Shown: positions 43,950 to 54,302, numbered from the stretch's first letter. The stretch is 64,000 bases of DNA from AWTP1-9 sp035703165 (GCA_035703165.1 DASSYR010000031.1:21433-85432); one strand, 5' to 3'. Translations and numbers: made by a program. Notes: generated by a model from the letters alone, not told the origin.

Positions 43950-45806
43950 ATGAAGCTAAATTATGCTTTTTTCCTACTGTTTTTTTTACAAGCTTTTCTT
44001 ACTTCAGTAAGTGGCCAAAACAGTTACAAATATTCTGTTGATTTGACTAAACTTAAGAACGACGAACTTTCGATAGAATTAATTACGCCAAAAGTAAAGA
44101 AGTCGGAAATTATTTTTTACATGCCTAAAATTATACCGGGCACGTACAGGAATAGCGATTTTGGAAAATTTGTTAAAAACGTAAAGGCATTTGACAAAGC
44201 CGGCAAATCTTTACCTGTAATGATGCTTGCTGATTCCAACGGATGGAAAATTAAAAATGCCAACCTTTTATATAAAATAAAGTACAATGTGGAAGATACA
44301 TGGGATGCTTCATATAGGCATAATGTTTTTGAGATGGCAGGGACTAATTTTGAAGAGGGGAAAAATTTCTCGATTAATACCTGTGGTATTTTTGGTTATT
44401 TAGATGGGATGAAAAAAATTCCTTTTGATTTCACGATTACCCGCCCGGCTAATTTTTTTGCTTCTACTGCGTTGGTGCCTGTAAGCAGTAGTGCAAACAC
44501 CGATGTTTTTCGTTGTGAAAATGTGGATCAATTGTATGATTCACCTATTATGTTTTGTGTACCCGATACTACTACTGTAAAAGTTGGTGCTACAGATATT
44601 TTGGTATCTGTGTATTCGCCTAAAAAATTAATTACCTCAAAATTTATTGCAGCAAATTTGAAGTCATTGTTATTTGCAGCCAAGAATTATCTTGGGGGGA
44701 AATTGCCGGTAGCCCGGTATGCTTTTATTTATTATTTTAATAGCGAGCAACCATTGGTAAAAGGTGAAGGCGCCTTGGAGCATCCTTATTCCAGCTTTTA
44801 CTCCTTGCCGGAGGAACCGGAGCAGTTGGCAATTACCCAAATTGTGGACGTTTCTTCACATGAATTTTTTCATATTATTACGCCACTTAGTATATGCTCC
44901 CGCGAAGTAAGAGAATTTAATTTTAATCGAACAGTTTTATCTAAGCATCTTTGGTTGTATGAGGGATCTACTGAGTATGATGCACACCACACACAGGTAA
45001 CACAAGGATTAATTTCGCCGGAAGAGTATCTAAGACGGTTGTCTCAGAAAATTTCTTTTTCAAAAAGATTTTTTAAAGACACCCTTTCTTTTACAGAACT
45101 AAGTGTAAACAGTGCAGACAAGTATAATGATCAATTTATAAACGTGTACCAAAAAGGGGCATTAATAAATGCTTGCTTGGATATTTATTTGAATAAATTA
45201 TCCGGAGGTAATTATGGGGTACACAACTTAAAACATGATTTATCTATACGTTATGGCCCCACAAATTATTTTAAGGATGATGAATTGTTTGATGAAATAA
45301 CAAAAATTACTTTTCCTGAAGTGAGGGAGTACTTCCGGAAATATGTTGAAGGTAATACGCCTATTCCTTATGACGAGTTTTTTGCTTTGGTCGGAATTAA
45401 ATACAACACTAAAAAGGATGTAAAGGTGTTTTCAGATGGTGGATTTGCATATAGGAGGGGGGGAGATGGAGTAGTAATAACAAGCGTAGCTAATTTGAAT
45501 GAATTTGGGAAAAGAATGGGTTACCAAATAGACGATGAGATTATTAGTTTTAATAATGAAGCAGTAACCCCCAGCTCTTTTCGGGGAATCCTGGCCAAAT
45601 TTGCATCTTCAGCAAAAGAAGGAGATATTGTTACCGTACAAGTGAAACGAAAAAATGCTGCCGGTGAAAAGGAAATTGTAACCTTATCTGCTCCCGCTAT
45701 AAAAGTAGTTAGGACACTGGAAAATGTACTCGAATTTGATAATACAGCCGGTGAGGAGCAGTTAAAAATTCGTAACGCATGGCTCAATAGCCCTTGCCGC
45801 AAGTGA
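43950..45806 (+). CDS. M61 family metallopeptidase with PDZ domain
   Basis: A 618-aa secreted peptidase from the ATG at 43950 (an upstream in-frame start overlaps the permease end). Signal peptide MKLNYAFFLLFFLQAFLTSVSGQ. The M61 catalytic domain has the zinc motif SSHEFFHIITPLSI (H-E-F-F-H, about 295) with the third ligand downstream at YEGSTEYDAHH. A PDZ-like region fills about 485-580, then a short tail. It probably degrades peptides in the periplasm or outside the cell. Confidence 0.93.
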   Translation: MKLNYAFFLLFFLQAFLTSVSGQNSYKYSVDLTKLKNDELSIELITPKVKKSEIIFYMPKIIPGTYRNSDFGKFVKNVKAFDKAGKSLPVMMLADSNGWKIKNANLLYKIKYNVEDTWDASYRHNVFEMAGTNFEEGKNFSINTCGIFGYLDGMKKIPFDFTITRPANFFASTALVPVSSSANTDVFRCENVDQLYDSPIMFCVPDTTTVKVGATDILVSVYSPKKLITSKFIAANLKSLLFAAKNYLGGKLPVARYAFIYYFNSEQPLVKGEGALEHPYSSFYSLPEEPEQLAITQIVDVSSHEFFHIITPLSICSREVREFNFNRTVLSKHLWLYEGSTEYDAHHTQVTQGLISPEEYLRRLSQKISFSKRFFKDTLSFTELSVNSADKYNDQFINVYQKGALINACLDIYLNKLSGGNYGVHNLKHDLSIRYGPTNYFKDDELFDEITKITFPEVREYFRKYVEGNTPIPYDEFFALVGIKYNTKKDVKVFSDGGFAYRRGGDGVVITSVANLNEFGKRMGYQIDDEIISFNNEAVTPSSFRGILAKFASSAKEGDIVTVQVKRKNAAGEKEIVTLSAPAIKVVRTLENVLEFDNTAGEEQLKIRNAWLNSPCRK

Positions 45807-46806
45807 TAAATGAAAACCAGGTTTGAAATACCTGATTCAATTGGTTATTTATAATTTAATTAACCTAAAAAAAGCCTTGACAATTATGTACTGCCCCCTA
45901 AAAAGTTAGATACTTAATGAGGGCATTTGTACATCTTCGTTAAATTCATATTGTATTAAAAAAAGCGATTTTTTCATTAGCCTGGAAAATCCCAGACCTG
46001 TTTTTGGTGGTAGTTACCTGACTAATGGTTTCAAAAAATTGTTCGGGAATTATTTCTTTAAATTCAACTGGTTTTTTAAGCTTTTGGAAGAATTAAGACA
46101 ATCGTTTGGTTCATGATAGGCACCAAGTGTAAAGAATGTTCAACAACCCCCTTTTTTCCTAAATATAATCAAGGCAAAGGTGAAAAAAGATAGAGGCGAT
46201 AGATAATCCGATTGATTATCTTGTATTTTTTTGGCATGATGGGTAGTGTTTTATATGACGTACAGATAACGTTAATAATTAATGCCAACTTTTTTCATCA
46301 CGGGATTTGTGAATAAATCTTTAAAATGGGTTGAAGAGGGACAAAAAGTTTTTTGATAATAATACCAACTTAAGCAACTATTGCTGTATTGAATAAAAAA
46401 TACATGCGTCCTGTTAAAAGGACAGCATTTCAAGATTAATGACTTGATTCATGTTTTGAATTTATGCACACTTCCGGGAATACCATTTTTTGGCCAAATT
46501 AATCAGCATTATTAATTATATTTCCTGACATGGCTAAATTGTGCGACCTTTACAACAAATATGTATTAGTTCTTTTAATAGCAGTGCTTTTTAAATTACC
46601 AATCTTTGTTTAATTACTTACGATTATCAGTCTCTTTTCTTATTGACTTACATTGATTGTTGAAACGTTGCAATTTTATGGTTAGAGGGAATTTTTTTAC
46701 AGATATTTAAAATATCAATCGGGTTTTTCCTTTTCGAATTCATTTTCTCTTTGCCGTCATAGAGGTTTAATATCCGTGATGACAGCAATGAGTTTCAAAT
46801 TATTTT
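45807..46806. other. 1.0-kb gene-free region with possible IS remnant
   Basis: No intact gene. At 45887-45912 there is a TGTACTGCCCCCTAAAAAG-type sequence, like the inverted-repeat end of an IS3-family element. On the minus strand a short open frame (about 50 codons, near 45950-46105) ends in NEKIAFFNTI and could be a relic. A small hairpin (GTCCT/AGGAC) is at 46408-46423. Nothing else seen. Confidence 0.4.
45887..45912 (+). mobile_element. Possible solitary IS3-type terminal repeat
   Basis: TGTACTG followed by CCCCC and AAAAAGTTAGA resembles the outer ends of IS3-family elements in Bacteroidota. No partner end and no transposase gene were found, so this is a relic at best. Confidence 0.3.
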
Positions 46807-47358
46807 ATGAAAAAAGATACCATTATGCAGTTTGTTTGCTTTGATACAAATATTGAATACCAGGAATTTTCTGGTATAATGAAAAATTATTTGAGTAAGA
46901 AAAAGCTTAGAAGGGAAGAGGAGGAAGTAATCGTTATGAAAGCTTCTAAAGATAGGTTTCGCTATGTATCCCGTCATATTACTTCAAGCGGTGATTTTAA
47001 ATTTGTATTTAATCGCGGCCGGAATCCGGATATTGGTGTTATTGGTTCATTACGTATAATACAGGTGGGTGGTTATAAGCCTTTACAGGTCGAACGTGAA
47101 CTTCACCAGGGAGGCAACCTGTTAGCAGTAATGATATTTGTGAATAAAGAGCAAACGGATGTATCTGTTTTTAGAGAGATTAAATGTCATCAATACCTGA
47201 ATATTTATGAAGCGTATTTTGAGAGTTGTGCATATTCATACATCCTTGAATATTTTGTGGAAACACTTGAAGCAGAAAAGCTGCTTAGTGAAATTAAATC
47301 CCAACCACTTAACTCGGAAGCGGGCATTTATAGTGAATGTTTGGTAATGACCGTATAA
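46807..47358 (+). CDS. Hypothetical protein, 183 aa
   Basis: Not recognised. A soluble, lysine- and glutamate-rich N-terminus (LSKKKLRREEEEVIVMKASKDRFRY) is followed by an apparently alpha/beta domain with FKFVFNRGRNPDIGVIGSLRIIQVGGYKPLQVERELHQGG and ESCAYSYILEYFVETLEAEKLLSE. No signal or membrane segment. It pairs with the 110-aa gene 32 nt downstream. The 1-kb upstream region has no gene. Confidence 0.6.
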   Translation: MKKDTIMQFVCFDTNIEYQEFSGIMKNYLSKKKLRREEEEVIVMKASKDRFRYVSRHITSSGDFKFVFNRGRNPDIGVIGSLRIIQVGGYKPLQVERELHQGGNLLAVMIFVNKEQTDVSVFREIKCHQYLNIYEAYFESCAYSYILEYFVETLEAEKLLSEIKSQPLNSEAGIYSECLVMTV

Positions 47359-47390
47359 AACGTAATAAATAAAATAAAAGCAATTAATAT

Positions 47391-47723
47391 ATGTTTGTTC
47401 ATGTTTGGAGAAAATATCTACCAGTAATAAAAATACTGTTGAAAAAATCTGTAGCTGAAGATCAATTATTAACCTTGAGTAGTATTGATTTTTTAAGGGC
47501 TACGGGAGGCAGAAAAGTGAAATTTACATTTGATGCTCAACTAGTAAACGGCAAACTAAGCCATTCCGATAAACAAACCACACTTATAAGAGACCTTGTT
47601 TTGATATTACAGGAAGATGAAACAATAAAAAAATTTATAACAGAACAAAGTATTTTGCTTACTATGGACAATAATTTCTTACTGCGGATTAAAAATACCA
47701 CAGCACCGGTTCAAACCGGTTAA
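47391..47723 (+). CDS. Hypothetical protein, 110 aa
   Basis: Not recognised. A small soluble protein with a hydrophobic N-terminal stretch (VWRKYLPVIKILLKK) and a C-terminal half predicted to be beta-rich (DNNFLLRIKN). It follows the 183-aa gene by 32 nt and is probably in the same transcript. It is convergent with the second RRM gene. Confidence 0.6.
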   Translation: MFVHVWRKYLPVIKILLKKSVAEDQLLTLSSIDFLRATGGRKVKFTFDAQLVNGKLSHSDKQTTLIRDLVLILQEDETIKKFITEQSILLTMDNNFLLRIKNTTAPVQTG

Positions 47724-47794
47724 AAAAATGAAACGGAAAATACAGTTATTGAAAAAAGTAAGTTATAACATAAAATATTAAGTACTTCTTAATA

Positions 47795-48088
47795 TTACCA
47801 TCTCTTGTTATTATCTCGGCCAAAACTCTTTTTGTACCCCTTGTCATCTTTTTCTCTTGCAACTGATACAGACATTGCCCTGCCTTCAATTTCTTTACCA
47901 TTCAGTTTTTCCATTGCATCACGTCCTTCTGTTACCACATCCATTTCTACAAAGCCAAAGCCGCGGCTGCGACCGGTTTCCCTATCAGTAATCACTTTTG
48001 CAGAGTTTACATTGCCATACTGGCTAAATAAATTTCTTAAGTCATCATCAGTTGTTTGAAAACTTAAATTAGACACGTACATGTTCAT
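47795..48088 (-). CDS. RRM-domain RNA-binding protein (copy 2)
   Basis: A 97-aa single RNA recognition motif: RNP2 MYVSNLSF, RNP1 RGFGFVEM, and a lysine/glycine/asparagine-rich basic tail (GYKKSFGRDNNKRW). Closely related to the copy at 7971-8252. Its leader on the minus strand shares a motif with that gene, so both may be regulated alike. Transcribed alone. Confidence 0.93.
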   Translation of the reverse strand: MNMYVSNLSFQTTDDDLRNLFSQYGNVNSAKVITDRETGRSRGFGFVEMDVVTEGRDAMEKLNGKEIEGRAMSVSVAREKDDKGYKKSFGRDNNKRW

Positions 48089-48788
48089 AAAACAAATTTT
48101 TAAATAAACAATTTAATTAAATGTGATAAAAAACTGCCGCAAGAAGTAAAGAGGAGATTAATTTTTACTGAAAAGGATAGCAAGAATTGATACTAATCCG
48201 AACTGTTTGTTGGAAGAACTTTTATTCACAGGGTAAATATACGAGATAAAAAATTATTATGGGTTTTTATTTTCTTTCAGATATTTAGGAGGAGAGACCC
48301 GGAAGACATAGCTTAAGTCGTATTTTAACCTTTAAGATAATTTTTTGCCTCCGATGTCAGTTGTTGTTTGTTAAGTAAGTGGTAAAGAGATTACCGACCG
48401 AAAGTATTCAAGTTCAGTAAATATTTTCTTTGTTTACATACTTTTTTATCAAATTAGTTGGACTCTCCTTTTATAGTATCAGCTTCATTTTGAGTAATAA
48501 AAAAGTTTCTGCATAAGATTATTTTACCTCAAATAAATTCTGATATTTTTACGGCAAAATGGGTAACCCAACCGTTCCCGGAAAAATGGAGTTGACCAGC
48601 CGGTTTGCAACCTATAATAAAAGCACTAAGCTTAAGAAAGTCAACAAGTAACAGTTTTTTCTAAATAACAGTATGGACGAATAAGTTGATTAATTTGCTG
48701 CCGATAAAATTCCAGAAGTGTACTCATATAAAAAATAAGAAAAGAACGTTGATAGAAAACTTTACCTGAATATAATTGTTATCATTTT
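48089..48788. other. 700-bp intergenic region
   Basis: No gene found. The first about 70 bp is the leader of the RRM gene, including the shared motif at 48121-48158. The rest holds the upstream region of the pirin gene, without a clear promoter box. Confidence 0.35.
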
Positions 48789-49655
48789 ATGATGCGAAAA
48801 ATAGCCAATATAATTAAGGCCCAGCCAACCATGATGGGCGAAATATTATTACACCAACCTTTGCCAACACAAAAAATAGAGCAGATAAGCCCCTTCATAC
48901 TGCTACATCACTTGGGTCCTTACGAATTTGGTCCCGATAATATGGCGTTGGATATAGGGCCACATCCACATAGGGGTTTTGAACCGGTGACTTTTGTTTT
49001 TAGCGGCGAGATAAATCATCACGATTCAAGAGGAAATAAGAGTATTATTAGTAGTGGCGGGGTACAATGGATGACCTCAGGAATGGGAATTATACATGCA
49101 GAGTATGCCTCCAAAAGATTTCGAAAGACGGGGGGGAAACTTGAGGCCATTCAACTCTGGATAAATCTGCCTGCTAAACTAAAGATGATTCAGCCCAATT
49201 ACCAGGGTTTTCAAAAGGAAGATATTCCCTATAAGGAGTTGAATAATGAAAGAGGACAAGTAAATATTATATCCGGTAGTTGGAATGGGCTTGTTGGCCC
49301 AATTGAATCCATTACTAACATCAAGGCCTTTACATTGGAATTAAAAAAAGGGGCCGAAGTACAATTTGAGTTTGCACCAACAGAGAATGTATTATTTTAT
49401 TTATTAAAGGGCAATGTGGATGTTAACGAAAGTCAATGGATAACAGACAGGACAATGCTTGAATTTGAACGTGCCGATGGGTTTATTGCCATCAAAACTC
49501 GGGAAGATTCTTTGATTTTGTTAGTGTCCGGAGAACCAATAAATGAACCCATTGCGCAATATGGTCCTTTTGTTATGAACAATCAAACGGAACTAATGCA
49601 AGCCATAAAGGATTATCAAATGGGAAAAATGGGAGTATTAGTAAATGAGGATTAA
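48789..49655 (+). CDS. Pirin family protein
   Basis: A 288-aa double-cupin protein. The N-terminal metal site is GPHPHRGFEPVTFVFSGEINHHDSRG (H-x-H-x-n-H-type cluster), followed by GVQWMTSGMGIIHAEYASK with a further H. The C-terminal cupin is degenerate. Pirins are quercetinase-like or redox-sensing iron proteins; the bacterial role varies. Start at ATG-ATG; either first Met is possible. Transcribed alone. Confidence 0.92.
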   Translation: MMRKIANIIKAQPTMMGEILLHQPLPTQKIEQISPFILLHHLGPYEFGPDNMALDIGPHPHRGFEPVTFVFSGEINHHDSRGNKSIISSGGVQWMTSGMGIIHAEYASKRFRKTGGKLEAIQLWINLPAKLKMIQPNYQGFQKEDIPYKELNNERGQVNIISGSWNGLVGPIESITNIKAFTLELKKGAEVQFEFAPTENVLFYLLKGNVDVNESQWITDRTMLEFERADGFIAIKTREDSLILLVSGEPINEPIAQYGPFVMNNQTELMQAIKDYQMGKMGVLVNED

Positions 49656-49699
49656 CCCATTACTAATATTTGCTGCATCAAAGAATGTTACGCAGGCGT

Positions 49700-49855
49700 T
49701 TAGATAATATCTAAAGCTTTCACCAGAAAAAAGCAAACAAATGGGATAGCGGCAGAAAGCAAATCACCGTGATACATACATAAATAAGCAAATAAAGCGC
49801 TTGAAATAAAGAACAACAACCAATACAAACCTGTTGATTTTTTTGTTTCCTCCAT
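49700..49855 (-). CDS. Small hypothetical membrane protein, 51 aa
   Basis: From the ATG at 49855: MEETKKSTGLYWLLFFISSALFAYLC and a second hydrophobic segment (SAAIPFVCFFLVKAL), hence two predicted membrane helices. An AGGAA-like ribosome site lies about 14 nt before the start. Possible small membrane protein; could also be a chance frame. Confidence 0.5.
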   Translation of the reverse strand: MEETKKSTGLYWLLFFISSALFAYLCMYHGDLLSAAIPFVCFFLVKALDII

Positions 49856-50005
49856 GGGTAAAAAAATTTCCTGCGAAGATAGGAGGGAATTAATAAAAAA
49901 CAACATTCCCCGTCATTTTTCAACAAGTAATTAGTCGGTGGTTTAACTTTCTTAATAAACCTAAAAATGACTTATTTTGCCTTTCCTTAGCTAAAAAAAA
50001 TTGCG

Positions 50006-52693
50006 ATGAAGATTCGTTTTTATGTAAGATTTCATACCAACTTTGGACAATCATTGTCTGTTTCAGGTAATCACGTTTTATTAGGAAATAACGATGTAAG
50101 CAAAAGCTTCCCGCTTACTTATCTGAATGAGGAATTATGGCATGGTGTAATTGAATTGCCGGAAATACCTTTTGAATCTATTAACTACCGTTATATACTC
50201 CATAACGAAAATAGAGATAATGTAATTGAATGGGGCAACGATCGGTGCATTGAAGTCTCTAAAATATTGGCTGAGGAAATTCAGGTGGTTGATACATGGA
50301 ATCATGCTGGTGAATTTGAAAATGCATTTTACACGCAGCCCTTTCAAAAAGTTTTTTTAAAAAGCCATTCAGAAACAAAGGCCCGGCCTTACAGAGGTTC
50401 TACCCACGTTTTTAAAGTAAAAGCTCCTTTACTGAAAAAGAATGAAGTTCTTTGTTTAACAGGCAATAGCAAAATTTTTGGAGACTGGAAAACGGATGAG
50501 CCATTGTTAATGAATAAAGAAGGAAGCTGGTGGGTAGCTAAAGTAAATCTTTCTAAAGAAACTTTACCACTTAGCTATAAATATGGTGTTTATAATTCTA
50601 AAAAAGATGAATTTGTACAGTTTGAAAATGGGAATAACCGGGTAATATATGATGCCAATAGCAAAAAGAAGCTGACTATTTTACACGACGGTTTTGCTCA
50701 ATTGCCTAATAATACCTGGAAAGGTGCAGGAATAGCTATCCCGGTGTTTAGTTTAAAAACCAAAAATAGTTTTGGAGTAGGAGAATTCACTGATATAAGA
50801 GTGTTGGTAGATTGGTCGAAAAAAATCGGGTTGAAATTAATTCAATTATTACCGATTAATGATACAACGGCAACGCATACATGGACAGATTCGTATCCTT
50901 ATGCAGCAATTTCGGCATTTGCGTTACATCCAATATTTTTAAATTTGGAACAGGTTGCCGGAAAAGAATATGCGGAACTGATAAAAAGCTGGAAGCATGA
51001 GCAAAAGGAATTGAATGATCTGCCGGAAGTGGATTACGAAAAAGTAATGAATTTTAAATTAAAAGCCATTAAGGAATTATATGTTTTGAAGAAAGATAGC
51101 TTTGTGCAAGAAGAAAAATATGTAAAATTCTTTAATGAAAATAAACATTGGCTTATTCCATATGCTGCTTTTTGCTATTTGCGTGATAAAAATGGGACAG
51201 CGGATTTTAATCAATGGAAAGCAAATAGTGTATATGATAAAGAAGCTATTGAAAAGCTTTCAGCCCCATCCCAACGTCATTATTCTTCAATTGCATTTTA
51301 TTATTTTACGCAATACTATTTGCATTTACAGTTAATTGATGCCGTGTCCTATGCACATAAAAACGGCATAGTTTTAAAAGGCGATATTCCTATTGGTATT
51401 TACCGCTTTGGTTGTGATGCATGGGTAAAGCCGGAATTATATCATATAGATTCACAGGCGGGAGCTCCACCCGATGATTTTGCTATTAAGGGTCAAAATT
51501 GGGGTTTCCCAACATATAATTGGGAAAAAATGGCTGAAGACGGGTTTGATTGGTGGCATAAACGGTTTATACAAATGGGTTATTACTTCGATGCTTTTCG
51601 TGTTGACCATATACTAGGTTTCTTCCGGATATGGAGCATTCCCATGCATGCAGTAGAAGGTATTTTAGGCAGATTTGTACCTGCAATTGCCATTCATATT
51701 AATGAGTTTGCCCAAAGTGGTTTATGGTTTGATCATTATCGTTATTGTAACCCTTTTATAAACGATAATGTGTTAAATGATATGTTTGGCAATAATAGTG
51801 GTACTATCAAAGAATATTTGGATGCAACGGGTAACGGTTACTATGAATTAAAACCTGAGTTTGCCACGCAACGACAGGTAGAAACATATTTTGATTCTTT
51901 GGAAATTACGGATGAAAACAATCGCATACGGTATGGTTTATACGATTTAATATCAAATGTAATTTTATTTGAAGAAGAAGGCTCGCAAGGACAGAAATTC
52001 CATTTTCGTATTTCAATGGAAAATACCAGGTCTTTTCAGTATTTAGATGATGATACAAAAAGCAAATTGAAAAATTTGTACGTTAATTACTTTTATAAGA
52101 GACAGGATGATTTCTGGTACCATGAAGCAATGAAGAAACTGCCCGCTTTAAAGCGAAGTACCAATATGCTTATTTGCGGAGAAGATTTGGGGATGGTTCC
52201 CGCCTGTGTACCGGATGTAATGAAGCAGTTAGGTTTATTGAGCCTGGAAATTCAACGTATGCCCAAGGATCCTTCCAAGGAATTTTTCCATCCTAACGAT
52301 GCCCCCTACCTGTCAGTAGTAACCCCCTCAACACATGATATGAGCACAATTCGCGGTTGGTGGGAAGAGGATAGGATTAAGACACAAAAATTTTATAATG
52401 TTGTAATGGGGCAATATGGTGATGCTCCCTTTTTCTGTGAAGGATGGGTTAATAAAGCAATTGTTTTGCAACATTTGTATTCTCCGGCCATGTGGGCCAT
52501 CTTTCAAATGCAGGATCTGCTGGGTATCAATGAATTATTGAGAAGAGAAAACCCTAATGATGAGAGGATAAATATTCCTGCCAATCCTAAACATTATTGG
52601 CGTTACCGAATGCACTTAACCTTGGAACAATTACTCAAAGAAAGAGATTTTAATGAAGAGTTGCGTAGTTATGTGGAGGCAAGTGGTCGCTGA
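50006..52693 (+). CDS. malQ: 4-alpha-glucanotransferase (GH77), DPE2-like with two CBM20
   Basis: An 895-aa cytoplasmic amylomaltase. Two tandem starch-binding CBM20-type domains precede the catalytic part (about 1-105 and 125-235), as in plant DPE2. The GH77 barrel contains IKLIQLLPIND..TWTDSYPY, YYFDAFRVDHILGFFRIW (nucleophile Asp), ICGEDLGMVP (acid/base Glu) and VTPSTHDMSTIRGWWEE. It transfers glucan units between malto-oligosaccharides, releasing glucose. It is the first gene of the maltodextrin/glycogen locus, followed 29 nt later by an epimerase gene. Confidence 0.95.
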   Translation: MKIRFYVRFHTNFGQSLSVSGNHVLLGNNDVSKSFPLTYLNEELWHGVIELPEIPFESINYRYILHNENRDNVIEWGNDRCIEVSKILAEEIQVVDTWNHAGEFENAFYTQPFQKVFLKSHSETKARPYRGSTHVFKVKAPLLKKNEVLCLTGNSKIFGDWKTDEPLLMNKEGSWWVAKVNLSKETLPLSYKYGVYNSKKDEFVQFENGNNRVIYDANSKKKLTILHDGFAQLPNNTWKGAGIAIPVFSLKTKNSFGVGEFTDIRVLVDWSKKIGLKLIQLLPINDTTATHTWTDSYPYAAISAFALHPIFLNLEQVAGKEYAELIKSWKHEQKELNDLPEVDYEKVMNFKLKAIKELYVLKKDSFVQEEKYVKFFNENKHWLIPYAAFCYLRDKNGTADFNQWKANSVYDKEAIEKLSAPSQRHYSSIAFYYFTQYYLHLQLIDAVSYAHKNGIVLKGDIPIGIYRFGCDAWVKPELYHIDSQAGAPPDDFAIKGQNWGFPTYNWEKMAEDGFDWWHKRFIQMGYYFDAFRVDHILGFFRIWSIPMHAVEGILGRFVPAIAIHINEFAQSGLWFDHYRYCNPFINDNVLNDMFGNNSGTIKEYLDATGNGYYELKPEFATQRQVETYFDSLEITDENNRIRYGLYDLISNVILFEEEGSQGQKFHFRISMENTRSFQYLDDDTKSKLKNLYVNYFYKRQDDFWYHEAMKKLPALKRSTNMLICGEDLGMVPACVPDVMKQLGLLSLEIQRMPKDPSKEFFHPNDAPYLSVVTPSTHDMSTIRGWWEEDRIKTQKFYNVVMGQYGDAPFFCEGWVNKAIVLQHLYSPAMWAIFQMQDLLGINELLRRENPNDERINIPANPKHYWRYRMHLTLEQLLKERDFNEELRSYVEASGR

Positions 52694-52722
52694 AATAACA
52701 TTATAAGAAGGCAGATTGAGTT

Positions 52723-53742
52723 ATGAAAATAAAATATTGGTCTTTTTCACTAAAATTTCACCATCCTTTTACTATTTCAAAAGGTACTAAAACACACCAA
52801 CCCACTTTAATTGTTGAGCTGGAGCATATGGGCATTAAAGGTTATGGTGAGGCACCCGCGATTGCCTATTACCACATTCCGGTAGAGAAGATGATTGAGG
52901 ATTTAGAGAATAAAAGAGCTTTGGTGGAAAAATATGCATTTACGGAGCCGGAACGTTATTGGCATTATTTACATCATCTTTTTCCTGAAAATCATTTTTT
53001 AGTTTGTGCATTGGATATGGCTGGTTGGGATTTGTACGGAAAAATGAAGCAGAAACCATTGTATAAGCTGTGGGGACTGGATATTACTAAAGCTCCTTTA
53101 ACGGACTACACTATCGGGATTGATAGTATAGAGAAAATGGTGGTCAAAATGAAAGAAAGGCTCTGGCCTATTTACAAAATAAAAGTTGGAACAGACTATG
53201 ATATTGAAATGGTGAAAGAATTACGGAAGCATACCGATGCGCCTTTACGTGTGGATGCTAATGCCGGCTGGAAATTGGAAGAAGCCTTAGAAAAAATCCC
53301 TCAGTTACAAAATTTGGGAGTTGAATTAGTAGAACAACCCCTGGCTAAAGAGGATTGGGAAGGTATGAAAGTATTATATAACAATTCTCCTTTGCCCTTA
53401 CTGGCAGATGAAAGTTGCGTGTACGAACAAGACGTAGAAAAATGCTACCAGCATTTTCACGGAATTAATATCAAGCTCACCAAATGTAGCGGCATTACCC
53501 CGGCTAAAAGAATGATAGAACAGGCCAGGAAATTTGGGATGAAAGTAATGATTGGTTGTATGAATGAAAGCACAATTGGTTCGGCAGCTATTGCTCATCT
53601 TGCCCCTTTGCTAGATTATGTTGACATGGATGGTCCTCTTTTATTAGCAGAAGATGTAGCAACGGGCGTTGCGTACGATTACGGAAAAATTAGTTGTTCT
53701 TCTAACCCCGGTTTAGGAATAGAATTTACGGGATTACAGTAG
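52723..53742 (+). CDS. Dipeptide epimerase (enolase superfamily, MR subgroup)
   Basis: A 339-aa TIM-barrel enzyme. Catalytic and metal features: the K-x-K pair in PIYKIKVGTD, metal ligands in RVDANAGW, VELVEQPL and LLADESCV, and the second base lysine in INIKLTKCSG. The pattern matches L-Ala-D/L-Glu epimerases, which recycle murein peptides; other dipeptide specificities are possible. Cotranscribed with malQ by position (29 nt), although no metabolic link to glucans is obvious. Confidence 0.9.
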   Translation: MKIKYWSFSLKFHHPFTISKGTKTHQPTLIVELEHMGIKGYGEAPAIAYYHIPVEKMIEDLENKRALVEKYAFTEPERYWHYLHHLFPENHFLVCALDMAGWDLYGKMKQKPLYKLWGLDITKAPLTDYTIGIDSIEKMVVKMKERLWPIYKIKVGTDYDIEMVKELRKHTDAPLRVDANAGWKLEEALEKIPQLQNLGVELVEQPLAKEDWEGMKVLYNNSPLPLLADESCVYEQDVEKCYQHFHGINIKLTKCSGITPAKRMIEQARKFGMKVMIGCMNESTIGSAAIAHLAPLLDYVDMDGPLLLAEDVATGVAYDYGKISCSSNPGLGIEFTGLQ

Positions 53743-53835
53743 AAATTTTCTTTCAAAAAACTTTGTTGTTCCCAATAGTTTTTTAAGCTTTCTTTTAACA
53801 ACCGGTTATAAGCTCATTAACTATTAGTATAAGAT

Positions 53836-54045
53836 TTAGTTTGTCACATCCGTTCTTACAGCCGCATCCTCATCTTCCTGCATATTAATAACATGCAAAT
53901 TTGAATGATACCAGTAGGAACTATGTTCAACATAAGCCGCATTTTTTTTATGTAGATAAAGTTCCTCAGCCAGAGACTTAAGCGAAAGTTTTTTCTTTTC
54001 GGTTTCCTGTGCAAGATTCGTATCTACACATGTTTCGTAAATCAT
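53836..54045 (-). CDS. Small hypothetical protein, 69 aa
   Basis: From an internal ATG (MIYETCVDTNLAQETEKKK); a longer reading to 54072 adds nine residues. Soluble, with an acidic C-terminus (QEDEDAAVRTDVTN). Not recognised; low-complexity and short, so it may not be translated. Confidence 0.35.
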   Translation of the reverse strand: MIYETCVDTNLAQETEKKKLSLKSLAEELYLHKKNAAYVEHSSYWYHSNLHVINMQEDEDAAVRTDVTN

Positions 54046-54302
54046 AGTCAGGTGCTTTATTATTTGACACATTATTCATGGTAAAAGTTATGCCGCGATT
54101 AACTTTATAGTGCACATTTTACACACATAATTTTGATGCATTTTGTCAAAATAGCTGGTAAGGGGTGGTAAAATGTAAGTTATGCGACAAAATCGCTTTT
54201 TACTTTTATGTAAAACTTAAAAAAGAGTTTGGTAGGATTCCTGGGAGACAAAACGAACGTAGTAAAATTTTTTACATCGGGTTTCTTTCCATTCGTTTTG
54301 TG

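Noticed and set aside
45950..46105. About 50-codon open frame near the IS-like end on the minus strand
   Set aside because: No start codon of good quality and no match to a known transposase part; left in the gap description.
53746..53830. Terminator after the epimerase gene
   Set aside because: Only a 6-bp GTTGTT/AACAAC stem with a long loop; too weak to list.
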